From NCBI GenBank assembly GCA_028819475.1, contig JAPPLJ010000013.1, forward strand, positions 1 through 64,000: a stretch of DNA of 64,000 bases, in the 5' to 3' direction. Positions 35,278 through 43,251 of the stretch are shown in pieces. The notes under the pieces were generated by a model. It worked only from the letters and a program-made list of their open reading frames with translations. It was not told where the DNA came from and ran no database searches. The DNA is from Rhodospirillaceae bacterium (GTDB lineage: Bacteria > Pseudomonadota > Alphaproteobacteria > Bin65). Position 1 is the stretch's first letter, and each line of letters opens with the position of its first letter. The translations under genes were made by a program, and so were the position numbers.

Positions 35278-35385
35278 TTTGCGATCGCATCGAATTCATA
35301 CGAGCTAACGTGATGCCTTGCGGATTTTTTGTCCCACCAACCACTTAGCTAATTCGCCTCGACACTCTAATCCGTCTGTTATCAT

Positions 35386-36021
35386 TCAACTGGCACCACC
35401 CCCCACAACCCCCTCCGGCGCGGGCAGCATCGGCGCATGGCCGGGTTCCGCCGCGACGCGCGCGAGCCAGGCGGTGACGTTGGGATAGGGGGCAAGGTCG
35501 AAGCCGCCTTCGCCGGCGACGTGGGTGTAGGCGTAGAGGGCGATGTCGGCGACCGTCATGGCCGCGCCGCCGAACCAGTCCACGCCGCCGAGATGCCCTT
35601 CCATCACCGCGAGCGCGGCATGGCCGCCGTCCTGCTTCGCCGGCAACTGGGCGCGCTGCAGGTCGGTCATGTCCGAATGCTGGATCCAGTGGCGCGCGAC
35701 GGCGATGTTTGGCTCGTGGCTGTATTGCTCGAAGAACAGCCATTGCAGGGTCAGCGCCCGGTTGAGCCGCCCGGCCGGCAGGAAGCGCGAGCCCTCGGCC
35801 AGATAGCACAGGATCGCGTTGGATTCGGCGAGGCAGGTCCCGTCCTCCAGCACCAATAGCGGAATCCGCCCGTTCGGGTTGAGGGCGAGGAAATCCGCCG
35901 TCCGCGTCTCGCCCGTCATGATGTCGAGTTCGATCCGCTCGTAGGTCAGGCCGAGATGGGCCATCAGCAGGCGCGGCTTGTAGCCGTTGCCGGAGAGACG
36001 GTTGTCGTACAGGCGGAGCAT
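35386..36021 (-). CDS. glutathione S-transferase family protein
   Basis: This 211-residue cytosolic GST has a thioredoxin-like N-domain (MLRLYDNRLSGNGYKPRLL) with the glutathione-binding NPNGRIPLLVLEDG and LAESNAIL segments, and a helical C-domain with the conserved WFGGAAMTVADIALYAY (N-capping region). The Ser/Asn near residues 10-12 would serve as the thiol-activating residue. The frame is open far upstream, but that part is the complement of the divergent regulator gene, so the ATG at 36021 is used. It is divergently arranged with the GlxA-type regulator across 99 bases, which suggests shared control. Confidence 0.9.
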   Translation of the reverse strand: MLRLYDNRLSGNGYKPRLLMAHLGLTYERIELDIMTGETRTADFLALNPNGRIPLLVLEDGTCLAESNAILCYLAEGSRFLPAGRLNRALTLQWLFFEQYSHEPNIAVARHWIQHSDMTDLQRAQLPAKQDGGHAALAVMEGHLGGVDWFGGAAMTVADIALYAYTHVAGEGGFDLAPYPNVTAWLARVAAEPGHAPMLPAPEGVVGGGAS

Positions 36022-36120
36022 GGGCAGAGTCCTGAAGCGATGCGGGGTCGCGCGTTTTCCGAAACCTTGCCGCGACTGACGAGTGGCGCAAATGCCGAAT
36101 ATCGGTAAGATTACGCCAAC

Positions 36121-37095
36121 ATGCCCGACCACCCGCCCCATTCCACCGTCGTCGCTCTGGCCTATGACGGGCTGTGCACCTTCGAGTTCGGCTGCGCCTA
36201 CGAGATCTTCGGCCTGCCGCGGCCGGAACTGGACCGGCCCTGGTACCGGTTCGAGGTCTGCGCCGCCGAGCCGGGGCCGCTCGCGGCGGCGGGCGGGCTT
36301 GCGGTCCGGGCACCCTATGACCTGGGCCTGATCGAGCGGGCGGACACGGTGATCGTGCCGGGCTGGAAGAGCCCGGATGCGCCGGCGCCGCCGGCCCTGC
36401 TCGCCGCGCTCGCCGGCGTGGTCGAGCGCGGCGGCCGGCTGGCCTCGATCTGCTCGGGCGCCTTCCTGCTCGCCGCCACCGGGGTGCTGGACGGCCGGCG
36501 CGCCACCACCCACTGGCGCTATACCGGGGCGCTGGCGCGGCGCTATCCGCAAGTCCGGGTCGATCCGGACGTGCTCTACGTCGACGAGGGCCCGGTCCTG
36601 ACCTCGGCCGGCAGCGCGGCGGGGCTCGACCTCTGCCTCCATATCGTGCGCCGCGACCACGGCGCGGCGGTCGCCAACGCCGTCGCCCGGCGGCTTGTGC
36701 TCGCGCCGCACCGCGACGGCGGCCAGCGCCAGTTCGTCGAAACCCCGGTCTCCGCCGGGGCGGACGCCGGCCGGCTGGCGCGGCTGCTCGACTGGCTGCC
36801 CGCCCATGTCGACGAGCCGCTCGGCGTTGCCGACCTCGCCGCACGCGCAGGTATGAGCGTGCGCAACTTTCAGCGGCGCTTTCGCGAAGCGACGGGCTCG
36901 ACGCCGGGCGACTGGCTCACCCGGCAGCGCGTGGACCGCGCCCGCCGCCTTGCGGAGACCACCGATCTGACCGTCGAACAGATCGCGACGCGCGCCGGCT
37001 TCGGCACCGTCGAGACGCTGCGCCATCACTTCCGGCGCCTTGTCGGGACCACCCCGACCGGCTATCGCCGCACCTTCGGCCGGGTTCGGGGATGA
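36121..37095 (+). CDS. GlxA/FtrA-type AraC-family transcriptional regulator
   Basis: This 324-residue regulator has an N-terminal DJ-1/PfpI-like domain (residues 9-185) with the elbow Cys in ASICSGAFLLA and the partner segment TTHWRY. A C-terminal AraC double helix-turn-helix follows (AARAGMSVRNFQRRFREATG and EQIATRAGFGTVETLRHHF, quoted in part). Members sense small metabolites through the DJ-1-like domain. It is divergent from the GST gene and overlaps the NTF2-like gene by 4 bases, so it may control both. Confidence 0.92.
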   Translation: MPDHPPHSTVVALAYDGLCTFEFGCAYEIFGLPRPELDRPWYRFEVCAAEPGPLAAAGGLAVRAPYDLGLIERADTVIVPGWKSPDAPAPPALLAALAGVVERGGRLASICSGAFLLAATGVLDGRRATTHWRYTGALARRYPQVRVDPDVLYVDEGPVLTSAGSAAGLDLCLHIVRRDHGAAVANAVARRLVLAPHRDGGQRQFVETPVSAGADAGRLARLLDWLPAHVDEPLGVADLAARAGMSVRNFQRRFREATGSTPGDWLTRQRVDRARRLAETTDLTVEQIATRAGFGTVETLRHHFRRLVGTTPTGYRRTFGRVRG

Positions 37096-37550
37096 CCATG
37101 ACAGACACCGACGACTTTTCCGATGACCGTGGGCCCGATCCTTCCGGGGAGCCGCTCGGCCGTTTTGTCCGCGCCTTCTACGACGCCCGCCGCGCCGCGG
37201 CGCGCAGCGGCGATCTCGCCCCGCTCGACGCCTTCATCGCGCCGGACGTGCGCTGGGCCGAGCCCGACGTCGGCGACCATATGGGCGACCTGCGCGGCCG
37301 CGCGGCGGTGCTCGGCATGATCCGCCGCGCCCTCGCGACGACCGGCGGCACCTTCGACCTGCGGGTGACCGGGACGGTCGAGACCGGCAGCCATGTCGCG
37401 GCGCTGATCGCCTGGTCGGCGGAGAAGGACGGCGGGCGAATCGAGGGGCGGGAACTGGCGGTCTACGAGGTGCGGGACGGCCGCATCGCCGCGGCGTGGT
37501 TCCATCCGGAGAACATCGCCGACGACCGCGCCTTCTGGGGCGAGGCCTAG
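37092..37550 (+). CDS. NTF2-like / SnoaL-type small protein
   Basis: This 152-residue alpha+beta cone-fold protein has an N-terminal helix (LGRFVRAFYDARRAA), the APDVRWAEPDVGDHMG strand region, FRG-like DLRGRAAVLGMI and the C-terminal VYEVRDGRIAAAWFHPEN typical of SnoaL/limonene-epoxide-hydrolase relatives. It could be a small isomerase, hydrolase or binding protein. It is translationally coupled (ATGA) to the GlxA-type regulator. The 210 bases that follow hold no gene. Confidence 0.82.
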   Translation: MTMTDTDDFSDDRGPDPSGEPLGRFVRAFYDARRAAARSGDLAPLDAFIAPDVRWAEPDVGDHMGDLRGRAAVLGMIRRALATTGGTFDLRVTGTVETGSHVAALIAWSAEKDGGRIEGRELAVYEVRDGRIAAAWFHPENIADDRAFWGEA

Positions 37551-37760
37551 CCCGGATTTCTCACCGCAGTCACGGTCTGCGAGGCGTTTCGGCCGGCGCG
37601 CGCCGACTGTGCCGCCAGCGATGCCGGCGCCGGAAAAGCCGGCGATGCCCTGCGGCGGTCCGCCGATTACGGCCTTGCCCGAATCCGCACGGCTCCCCTA
37701 CCCTTTCTGCCAGCGCCGGTTTTGCCAGCACCGGCTGGGGCCCGGACCAGGGAGAACGGC

Positions 37761-38813
37761 ATGGCCTATCTCGACGACAGCGCGTGGCGCTATTTCTGGC
37801 ATCCGGTCTGCACCCTGCCGGAACTCGCCGCCGCTGCGTCCGATAACCGGGCGCTCGCGGTCACGCTGCTCGGGGAGCCGATCGCCGTCGCCGAGATCGC
37901 CGGCACCCTCGCCGCCTTCCTGGACCGCTGCATCCATCGCTCGACGCGCCTGTCGATCGGCTGCGTGGAGGCGGGCGGGCTGCGCTGCGCCTATCACGGC
38001 TGGCTCTACGACGCCGGCGGCATGTGCGTCGAAATCCCGGCGATGCCGGACTACAAAATCCCGCCCGGCTTCCGGCTCCGGAAGATCGAGGCCCGGGTCG
38101 CCTACGACCTGGTCTGGCTGCGCCTCGATCCGGAGGCCGGCACCGAAATTCCCGGCTGCCCGGCCTGGGGCGACGAGGCGTTCCGCTGCGTCGCGGGCGA
38201 ACCTTACACCTGGCCGACCTCAGCCGGGCGCCGGCTGGAGAATTTCGTCGACCTGTCGCATTTCCCCTTCGTCCATGACGGCTCGCTCGGCGACCGGCGG
38301 CACACGACGGTGCCGATCGCCGAGACCGCCCGCGTCGGCGGCGAGCTCCGGTTCCGCTTCGAACCGGAACCGGACATGGACCTGCCCGACGTCGCGCTGA
38401 TGGCGCCGACCGACTACCGGCTCTGGATGCCGTTCACGGTCAATCTCGAATTCTTCTTTCCCGACGGCGAGCGCGGCCAGCTCTGGATGACCGCCTCGCC
38501 GGTCGAGTCCGGAACCTGCCGCAGCTTCTGGTTCACCTGCCGCACCGCCGACCGGGACGGCGACGACCGCCCCCATCTCGAATTCCAGGACCTCGTGCTC
38601 CGTGAGGACCTGCCGGTGATCGCGGCCCAGGACCCGCCGGAGATCCCCGGCCCGGCGGGCGAGCAGTCCGTGCCGGCCGACGCGGTCTCGCTGGCCTATC
38701 GCCGCTGGCTGCGCGAACTCTCCGGGGCGGCGCAGAAAGGGGCGGCCGAAGTCGCCCGGAGTCTGGCCGCCGGCAAGCGGCAACGGCGGCCAGGCGCCGC
38801 GGCAGGCGCCTGA
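37761..38813 (+). CDS. Rieske oxygenase alpha subunit
   Basis: This 350-residue aromatic-ring-hydroxylating-type oxygenase has a Rieske cluster C-x-H (RCIHRST, about residue 54) and C-x2-H (CAYHGW). It then has a mononuclear iron site with DLSHFPFVHDG and a later acid. It resembles the vanillate-demethylase/phthalate-dioxygenase group, which demethylate or hydroxylate aromatic substrates. ATG 37761 has GGGAGAACGGC upstream. No reductase or ferredoxin gene is adjacent, so electrons must come from elsewhere. A C-terminal basic, Ala-rich tail (KRQRRPGAAAGA) is unusual. Confidence 0.9.
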   Translation: MAYLDDSAWRYFWHPVCTLPELAAAASDNRALAVTLLGEPIAVAEIAGTLAAFLDRCIHRSTRLSIGCVEAGGLRCAYHGWLYDAGGMCVEIPAMPDYKIPPGFRLRKIEARVAYDLVWLRLDPEAGTEIPGCPAWGDEAFRCVAGEPYTWPTSAGRRLENFVDLSHFPFVHDGSLGDRRHTTVPIAETARVGGELRFRFEPEPDMDLPDVALMAPTDYRLWMPFTVNLEFFFPDGERGQLWMTASPVESGTCRSFWFTCRTADRDGDDRPHLEFQDLVLREDLPVIAAQDPPEIPGPAGEQSVPADAVSLAYRRWLRELSGAAQKGAAEVARSLAAGKRQRRPGAAAGA

Positions 38814-38847
38814 CGCCGCAGGGTTCCGCAATTCCGCAATGGGCCCG

Positions 38848-40212
38848 TCAGGCGCCCTCGGTCTCTTCTTCGGGCAGCACGGCGTTCAGGACCGCCGCCA
38901 CGACGCCGGCGACGACGATGCCGGAGACGAAGAGCGGCAGCGACCACTGCGGCAGGACATCGGCCGGCAGCGGGCCGAAGCCGGCGGCGCCGGCAAGCTG
39001 CTGGACCTGCCACAACCCCATGCCGAGGCCGAGGGAGATCGCCGCGATCAGCATGTTGCGGGTCGAGAGCCCCGACCGCGCGACGAGCTTGAGGCCGGCG
39101 GAGACAATCAGGCCGAACATGATCACCGCCGCGCCGCCGAGCACCGGCTCGGGCATCGCGCCGATCACCGCGGCCAGCTTCGGAATGAAGCCGCAGAGCA
39201 GCAGGAAGACCGCGCCGACGGTCACCACATGACGGCTCATCACCCGGGTGAAGGAGACCAGACCGACATTCTGGCTGTAGGAGGTGTTGGGCAGACCGCC
39301 GAACAGGGCGACGATCGCCGAGCCCAGGCCGTCGGCCATGATGCCGCCCTTGAGCTCCTTGTCGGTCGGCTCGCGGTCCGCGCCGCCGGCGGTGACGCCG
39401 GAGATGTCGCCGACCGTCTCGACGGTGGTGATGAACGCCATGATGACCATGAGGCCGATCAGGCTGAGCGCCGCCGGGGTCGAGAATTCCAGGCCGAACC
39501 ACTCGCCGGGCAGGCCGATCCAGTCCGCCTTGGCGATGCCCTCCACCTTGCGCGGATTGAACATGCCGAACGGGATCGCGACCAGGTAGCCGATCACGAT
39601 GCCGATGAAGACCGACGCGGTCGACCAGATTCCCTTGCCGAACCTGCGAATCAGCAGGATCACCAGGATGACGAACAGGGCCATTGCCCAGTTGCCGATG
39701 TCGCCGAAACCGGCCTTCTTGCAGAATCCGGCCGGATAGGCGCCGCAGCCGGCGGAATATTTGATGCCGACGGGCAGCAGGGTGAAGCCGATGGTCATCA
39801 CCACAACGCCGGACACCAGCCCCGGAATGAACTTCCGGATCTGCGGGATGAAATAGCCGAGAAGGATCTGGAACAGGCCGCCGATCAGGCTCGCGCCGAA
39901 GACGGCCGCCAGGCTCGCGCCGCCCTTGATCGCTCCGGTGAGAATGCCGACATAGGCGAAGCTGGTCCCCTGGACGATCGGCAGCCGCGACCCGACCGGC
40001 CCGATGCCGACCGTCTGGATCAGCGTCGCGACGCCGGCCGCGAGCAGGGCGATCTGGACGAGCACGGTGATATATTGCGGCCCCGCGGCGAGGGCGATGA
40101 GCAGGGGCACCGTGATGTTCCCCGCAAACATGGCGAGGACATGCTGGATGCCCAGCGGAATGGCATCGCGCATCGGCGGCCGGTAATCGGGATTCTTGAG
40201 ATTTTCGTCCAT
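38848..40212 (-). CDS. NCS2 family nucleobase/urate permease
   Basis: This 454-residue inner-membrane proton symporter of the NCS2 (UraA/UacT/XanQ) family has about fourteen hydrophobic segments. The early IQHVLAMFAGNITVPLLI holds the family's Q-H motif. SYSQNVGLVSFTRVMSRHVV and GAMPEPVLGGAAVIMFGL (GxxxPxPVxGG) are the substrate-site and signature regions. The NVGLVxxTxxxSR form favours xanthine or uric acid over uracil. ATG 40212 begins MDENLKNPDYRPP, the usual hydrophilic start. It converges with the Rieske gene and diverges from the ATP-grasp gene. Confidence 0.92.
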   Translation of the reverse strand: MDENLKNPDYRPPMRDAIPLGIQHVLAMFAGNITVPLLIALAAGPQYITVLVQIALLAAGVATLIQTVGIGPVGSRLPIVQGTSFAYVGILTGAIKGGASLAAVFGASLIGGLFQILLGYFIPQIRKFIPGLVSGVVVMTIGFTLLPVGIKYSAGCGAYPAGFCKKAGFGDIGNWAMALFVILVILLIRRFGKGIWSTASVFIGIVIGYLVAIPFGMFNPRKVEGIAKADWIGLPGEWFGLEFSTPAALSLIGLMVIMAFITTVETVGDISGVTAGGADREPTDKELKGGIMADGLGSAIVALFGGLPNTSYSQNVGLVSFTRVMSRHVVTVGAVFLLLCGFIPKLAAVIGAMPEPVLGGAAVIMFGLIVSAGLKLVARSGLSTRNMLIAAISLGLGMGLWQVQQLAGAAGFGPLPADVLPQWSLPLFVSGIVVAGVVAAVLNAVLPEEETEGA

Positions 40213-40460
40213 GACCAGCGTTCCGTTGATCGGGTGATCGAGGCGCCGGGACTTTTCCGAGGCGCCAGCGGCTGACACCGAACCGGGCCAAGCGTGCCAT
40301 CGTCGCACGCCCGTTCCCAGCGAATCAAGTCACCGATCCGTCAATTCCCGGCCCGACAGAAGCCGAACGAAAAATCCCGCTTGCCCAACATCGGAGGGCC
40401 GACTTACGCTGTCGGCAATCGCGCGGCAGGGCGGATCGACAAGGGACGGGGGCAGGGCCG

Positions 40461-41939
40461 ATGCCGGTCGAACAGGCGGAGAGCGGCGCACCGGCGGAAG
40501 AGGGCCACCTTTTCGCCGGCTACGAGACCGACCCGGCCTTCTACGACGAGATGTTCGATGCGGACGGCGCGCCGCGCGCCCATTGCCGCGCATTGCTGGA
40601 GTCGCTCGGCGAGACGCCGCACGAAGAGATCGCCGTCATGCAGGAGCGCGCCGAACGGTCGTTCCTGCACGAGGGCATCACCTTTTCCGTCTACGGCGAA
40701 GCGGGCGCGCTGGAGCGGATCATCCCGATCGACATCATCCCGCGCATCATCGCCGCCGAAGAATGGGACTTTCTCGAACGCGGGCTGCGCCAGCGGCTCG
40801 AGGCGCTCAACCTGTTCCTCGCCGACATCTACGGGCCCGGGCGGGTCATCGCCGACGGCGTCATCCCCGCCGACATGGTGCGCGGCTGCCCGCAGTTCCG
40901 GATCGCGATGCGTGGCGTGGAGGTTGCGCACAGCACCTATGTCTCGGTCTGCGGCACGGACCTGGTCCGGACCCATGACGGCTTCCTGGTGCTGGAGGAC
41001 AATCTGCGGGTTCCCTCGGGCGTGTCCTACATGCTGGCGAACCGGGCGGCGGTCAAAACCAGCCTGCGTAACGTGTTCCGGCGGCACAAGGTGCGCGGCA
41101 TCGAGGATTACGGCCGGTTGCTCCGCCGGACGCTGGCGGAGCTGTCGCCGCGCGGCGACCGCGATCCGACCATCGTCCTGCTGACCCCCGGCGTTTACAA
41201 TTCGGCCTTCTACGAGCACATGTTCCTGGCGCGCGAGATGGGCATCGAGCTGGTGCAGGGCAGCGACCTGGTGGCCCGCAACGGCTTCGTCTACATGCGC
41301 ACGACCGGCGGGCTGCGCCGCGTCGACGTGATCTACCGGCGGATCGACGACGATTTCCTCGATCCCCTGGCCTTCCGGCCGGATTCTGTGCTCGGCACGC
41401 CCGGCCTGTTCAACGCCTACCGGCTGGGCAACGTCGCCATCGCCAACGCGCCCGGCACGGGCGTCGCCGACGACAAGAGCGTCTACGCCTATGTGCCGGA
41501 GATCATCCGCTATTTCCTCAACGAGGAGCCGCTGCTGGCCAACGTCGAGACCCACCTGTGCCGCAATCCCGAGGGCTTGGAATACACGCTCGACAATCTG
41601 GACAAGCTGGTGGTCAAGGAGGTCGGCGGCTCCGGCGGTCACGGCATGCTGGTCGGGCCGCACGCCACGCCGGAAGAGCGCGAGACCTTCGCCGAAGCGA
41701 TCCGGAGCGATCCGGCGAACTACATTTCCCAGCCGACCCTCGACCTTTCCTGCGCGCCCTGCCTGGCCGAAGGCGGGGCGGCGCCGCGCCATGTCGATCT
41801 CCGTCCGTTCATCCTGCGCGGGCAGGAGACGCGCCTGGTCCCCGGGGCCTTCTGCCGGGTCGCGCTGACCCCCGGTTCGCTCGTCGTCAATTCGAGCCAG
41901 GGCGGCGGCGGCAAGGACCTCTGGGTGCTTTCCGGGTAA
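40461..41939 (+). CDS. circularly permuted ATP-grasp type 2 protein
   Basis: This 492-residue protein of the CP_ATPgrasp_2 family is a predicted peptide ligase. Landmarks are the FYDEMFDADG opening, GVEVAHSTYVSVCGTDLVRT, LEDNLRVPSGVSYMLANR and the ATP-site segment VVKEVGGSGGHGMLVGP (about residue 390). The gene is 4 bases upstream of an alpha-E domain gene. The two almost always occur together and are thought to make or modify an unknown short peptide (family knowledge). The transglutaminase-like and protease partners often found with them are not in this window. Confidence 0.92.
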   Translation: MPVEQAESGAPAEEGHLFAGYETDPAFYDEMFDADGAPRAHCRALLESLGETPHEEIAVMQERAERSFLHEGITFSVYGEAGALERIIPIDIIPRIIAAEEWDFLERGLRQRLEALNLFLADIYGPGRVIADGVIPADMVRGCPQFRIAMRGVEVAHSTYVSVCGTDLVRTHDGFLVLEDNLRVPSGVSYMLANRAAVKTSLRNVFRRHKVRGIEDYGRLLRRTLAELSPRGDRDPTIVLLTPGVYNSAFYEHMFLAREMGIELVQGSDLVARNGFVYMRTTGGLRRVDVIYRRIDDDFLDPLAFRPDSVLGTPGLFNAYRLGNVAIANAPGTGVADDKSVYAYVPEIIRYFLNEEPLLANVETHLCRNPEGLEYTLDNLDKLVVKEVGGSGGHGMLVGPHATPEERETFAEAIRSDPANYISQPTLDLSCAPCLAEGGAAPRHVDLRPFILRGQETRLVPGAFCRVALTPGSLVVNSSQGGGGKDLWVLSG

Positions 41940-41943
41940 CGCC

Positions 41944-42924
41944 ATGCTGTCGCGCAGCGCACAGGGCCTGTACTGGATCGGCCGCTATCTCGAGCGGGCG
42001 CAGCATGGCTGCCGGCTGATCGCCGACCAGTTCGAAACCATGAAGGACCGGCCGGTCGACGAAATCGACAAGAGCTGGCGGCGTCTCTATCAGGGGCTCG
42101 GGCGCGTGCCGCTCGGCGGCGAGCTCCGGTCGAACCTGGACGACGAGCAGTTCATGCTGGTCGACGCCTACACGCTGGCCGACGACCTGACCTTCGAACC
42201 CGCCAACCCGGATTCGATCCGCAACTGCCTCGCCAACGCGCGCGAGAATGCCCGCCAGGTGCGCAACGTCGTCGACGAGGATCTGTGGTCCTGCCTCAAC
42301 CTCGCCTTCCTCGACCTGCGGGATATCGAGATCCCGGACATCTGGAAAGACCGCCCGAACGAATTCTATCGCCGGACCGAAGATGCGGTGCGCACCTTCT
42401 TCGGCATCGCCGAGAGCAACATGTACCGCGACAATGGCTGGCACTTCCTGCAGCTCGGCCGGTTCGTGGAGCGGGCGCAGCTGCTGGCGGCGCTGATCGA
42501 CGCGCAACTCACCGTCTATCCGGTCGGCGGGCCGCAGGCGGACCCGGACTGGCTGTCGCTGCTGCGCATCTGCGCGGCGCGGGATTCCTACGGCCGTCTG
42601 CATTCGATGCAGTTCGACCCGGCCGCCGTGGTCGACTTTCTGGTCGCCGATCCGCTGGTTTCCCGCTCGGTCCGTTATGCCGTGGCCCGGATTTGCGAAG
42701 CGCTCGATGCGGCTTCGGCCGGGCGGCCGCTCGCCTTCGAGGCCGGTCGCCGCGCCGGCAGGCTGGCGGCGCTGATCGACTATGACTGGCCGAACCGCGA
42801 TCCGGCCGACGACGAAGCCATCCGGGCGACGCTGCATGCGCTCGGCGACGACTGCCGCCGCCTGCACGACGATATCGACTCCGCCTATTTCAGCTACGGG
42901 ATCGAAGAGGGCGCGGACGCGTAA
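41944..42924 (+). CDS. alpha-E domain protein
   Basis: This 326-residue alpha-helical protein of the alpha-E family has MLSRSAQGLYWIGRYLERAQ at the start and the repeated W-x-F-L-Q-L-G-R-x-x-E-R-A-Q element (GWHFLQLGRFVERAQ) centrally, with many conserved Glu, Arg and His residues. It starts 4 bases after the ATP-grasp gene and is presumed to function with it. The biochemical role is still unassigned in the family. A 327-base repeat-containing gap follows. Confidence 0.9.
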   Translation: MLSRSAQGLYWIGRYLERAQHGCRLIADQFETMKDRPVDEIDKSWRRLYQGLGRVPLGGELRSNLDDEQFMLVDAYTLADDLTFEPANPDSIRNCLANARENARQVRNVVDEDLWSCLNLAFLDLRDIEIPDIWKDRPNEFYRRTEDAVRTFFGIAESNMYRDNGWHFLQLGRFVERAQLLAALIDAQLTVYPVGGPQADPDWLSLLRICAARDSYGRLHSMQFDPAAVVDFLVADPLVSRSVRYAVARICEALDAASAGRPLAFEAGRRAGRLAALIDYDWPNRDPADDEAIRATLHALGDDCRRLHDDIDSAYFSYGIEEGADA

Positions 42925-43251
42925 CGGCGCGGGGCGTTTCCCAGGAGCGTGTCCCTTATTAACCCCACATTTTTCACAAAACCTGCCGCCCCGGCCTCCG
43001 AACCGGGGCCCAGAGCCGCAGGGCAAAGCGGCGGATACGGATCCGGGCGACGGCAACGATCCGCGGCGCGGATTGGACTGCAGGGCTGCGGAAACCCCTG
43101 ACGCCCATCTCTGAGTGCACCGACCGTCGTGCGATTCCGGACCCCGGCTCGGGGGCCGGGGTAACATGCTTCCTTATGTTAACCCGTTAGTGCGAAAGAA
43201 TTTTCTTGCACACAAGTCTTCGGCGCCCCGATTTCCTGTGAGAAACCCGGG
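42925..43251. repeat. intergenic region with palindromic repeat elements
   Basis: Two hairpins are present: GCCCCGG (42988-42994) with CCGGGGC (43003-43009), and ACCCCGGC (43141-43148) with GCCGGGGT (43155-43162). The first is followed by CCAGAGCCG, matching the element at about 31711. The element ends both convergent neighbours (the alpha-E gene and the histidine kinase gene) and may act as a bidirectional transcription barrier. No gene is visible here. Confidence 0.6.

Noticed and set aside
35386..37029. 547-codon minus-strand frame through GST and the GlxA regulator
   Set aside because: The upstream 336 codons are antisense to the clearly coding regulator gene; GST begins at 36021.
38839..40275. 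478-codon plus-strand frame across the NCS2 permease
   Set aside because: It is antisense to a gene with clear NCS2 motifs and is rich in Asp, Glu, Arg and Gln, as expected of a reversed membrane-protein frame.
43192..43205. GCGAAAGAATTTTC, identical to part of the third fic repeat (51270-51283)
   Set aside because: A 14-base match between two points in 64 kb is expected by chance several times, and the paired half-site is not at the 17-bp spacing.
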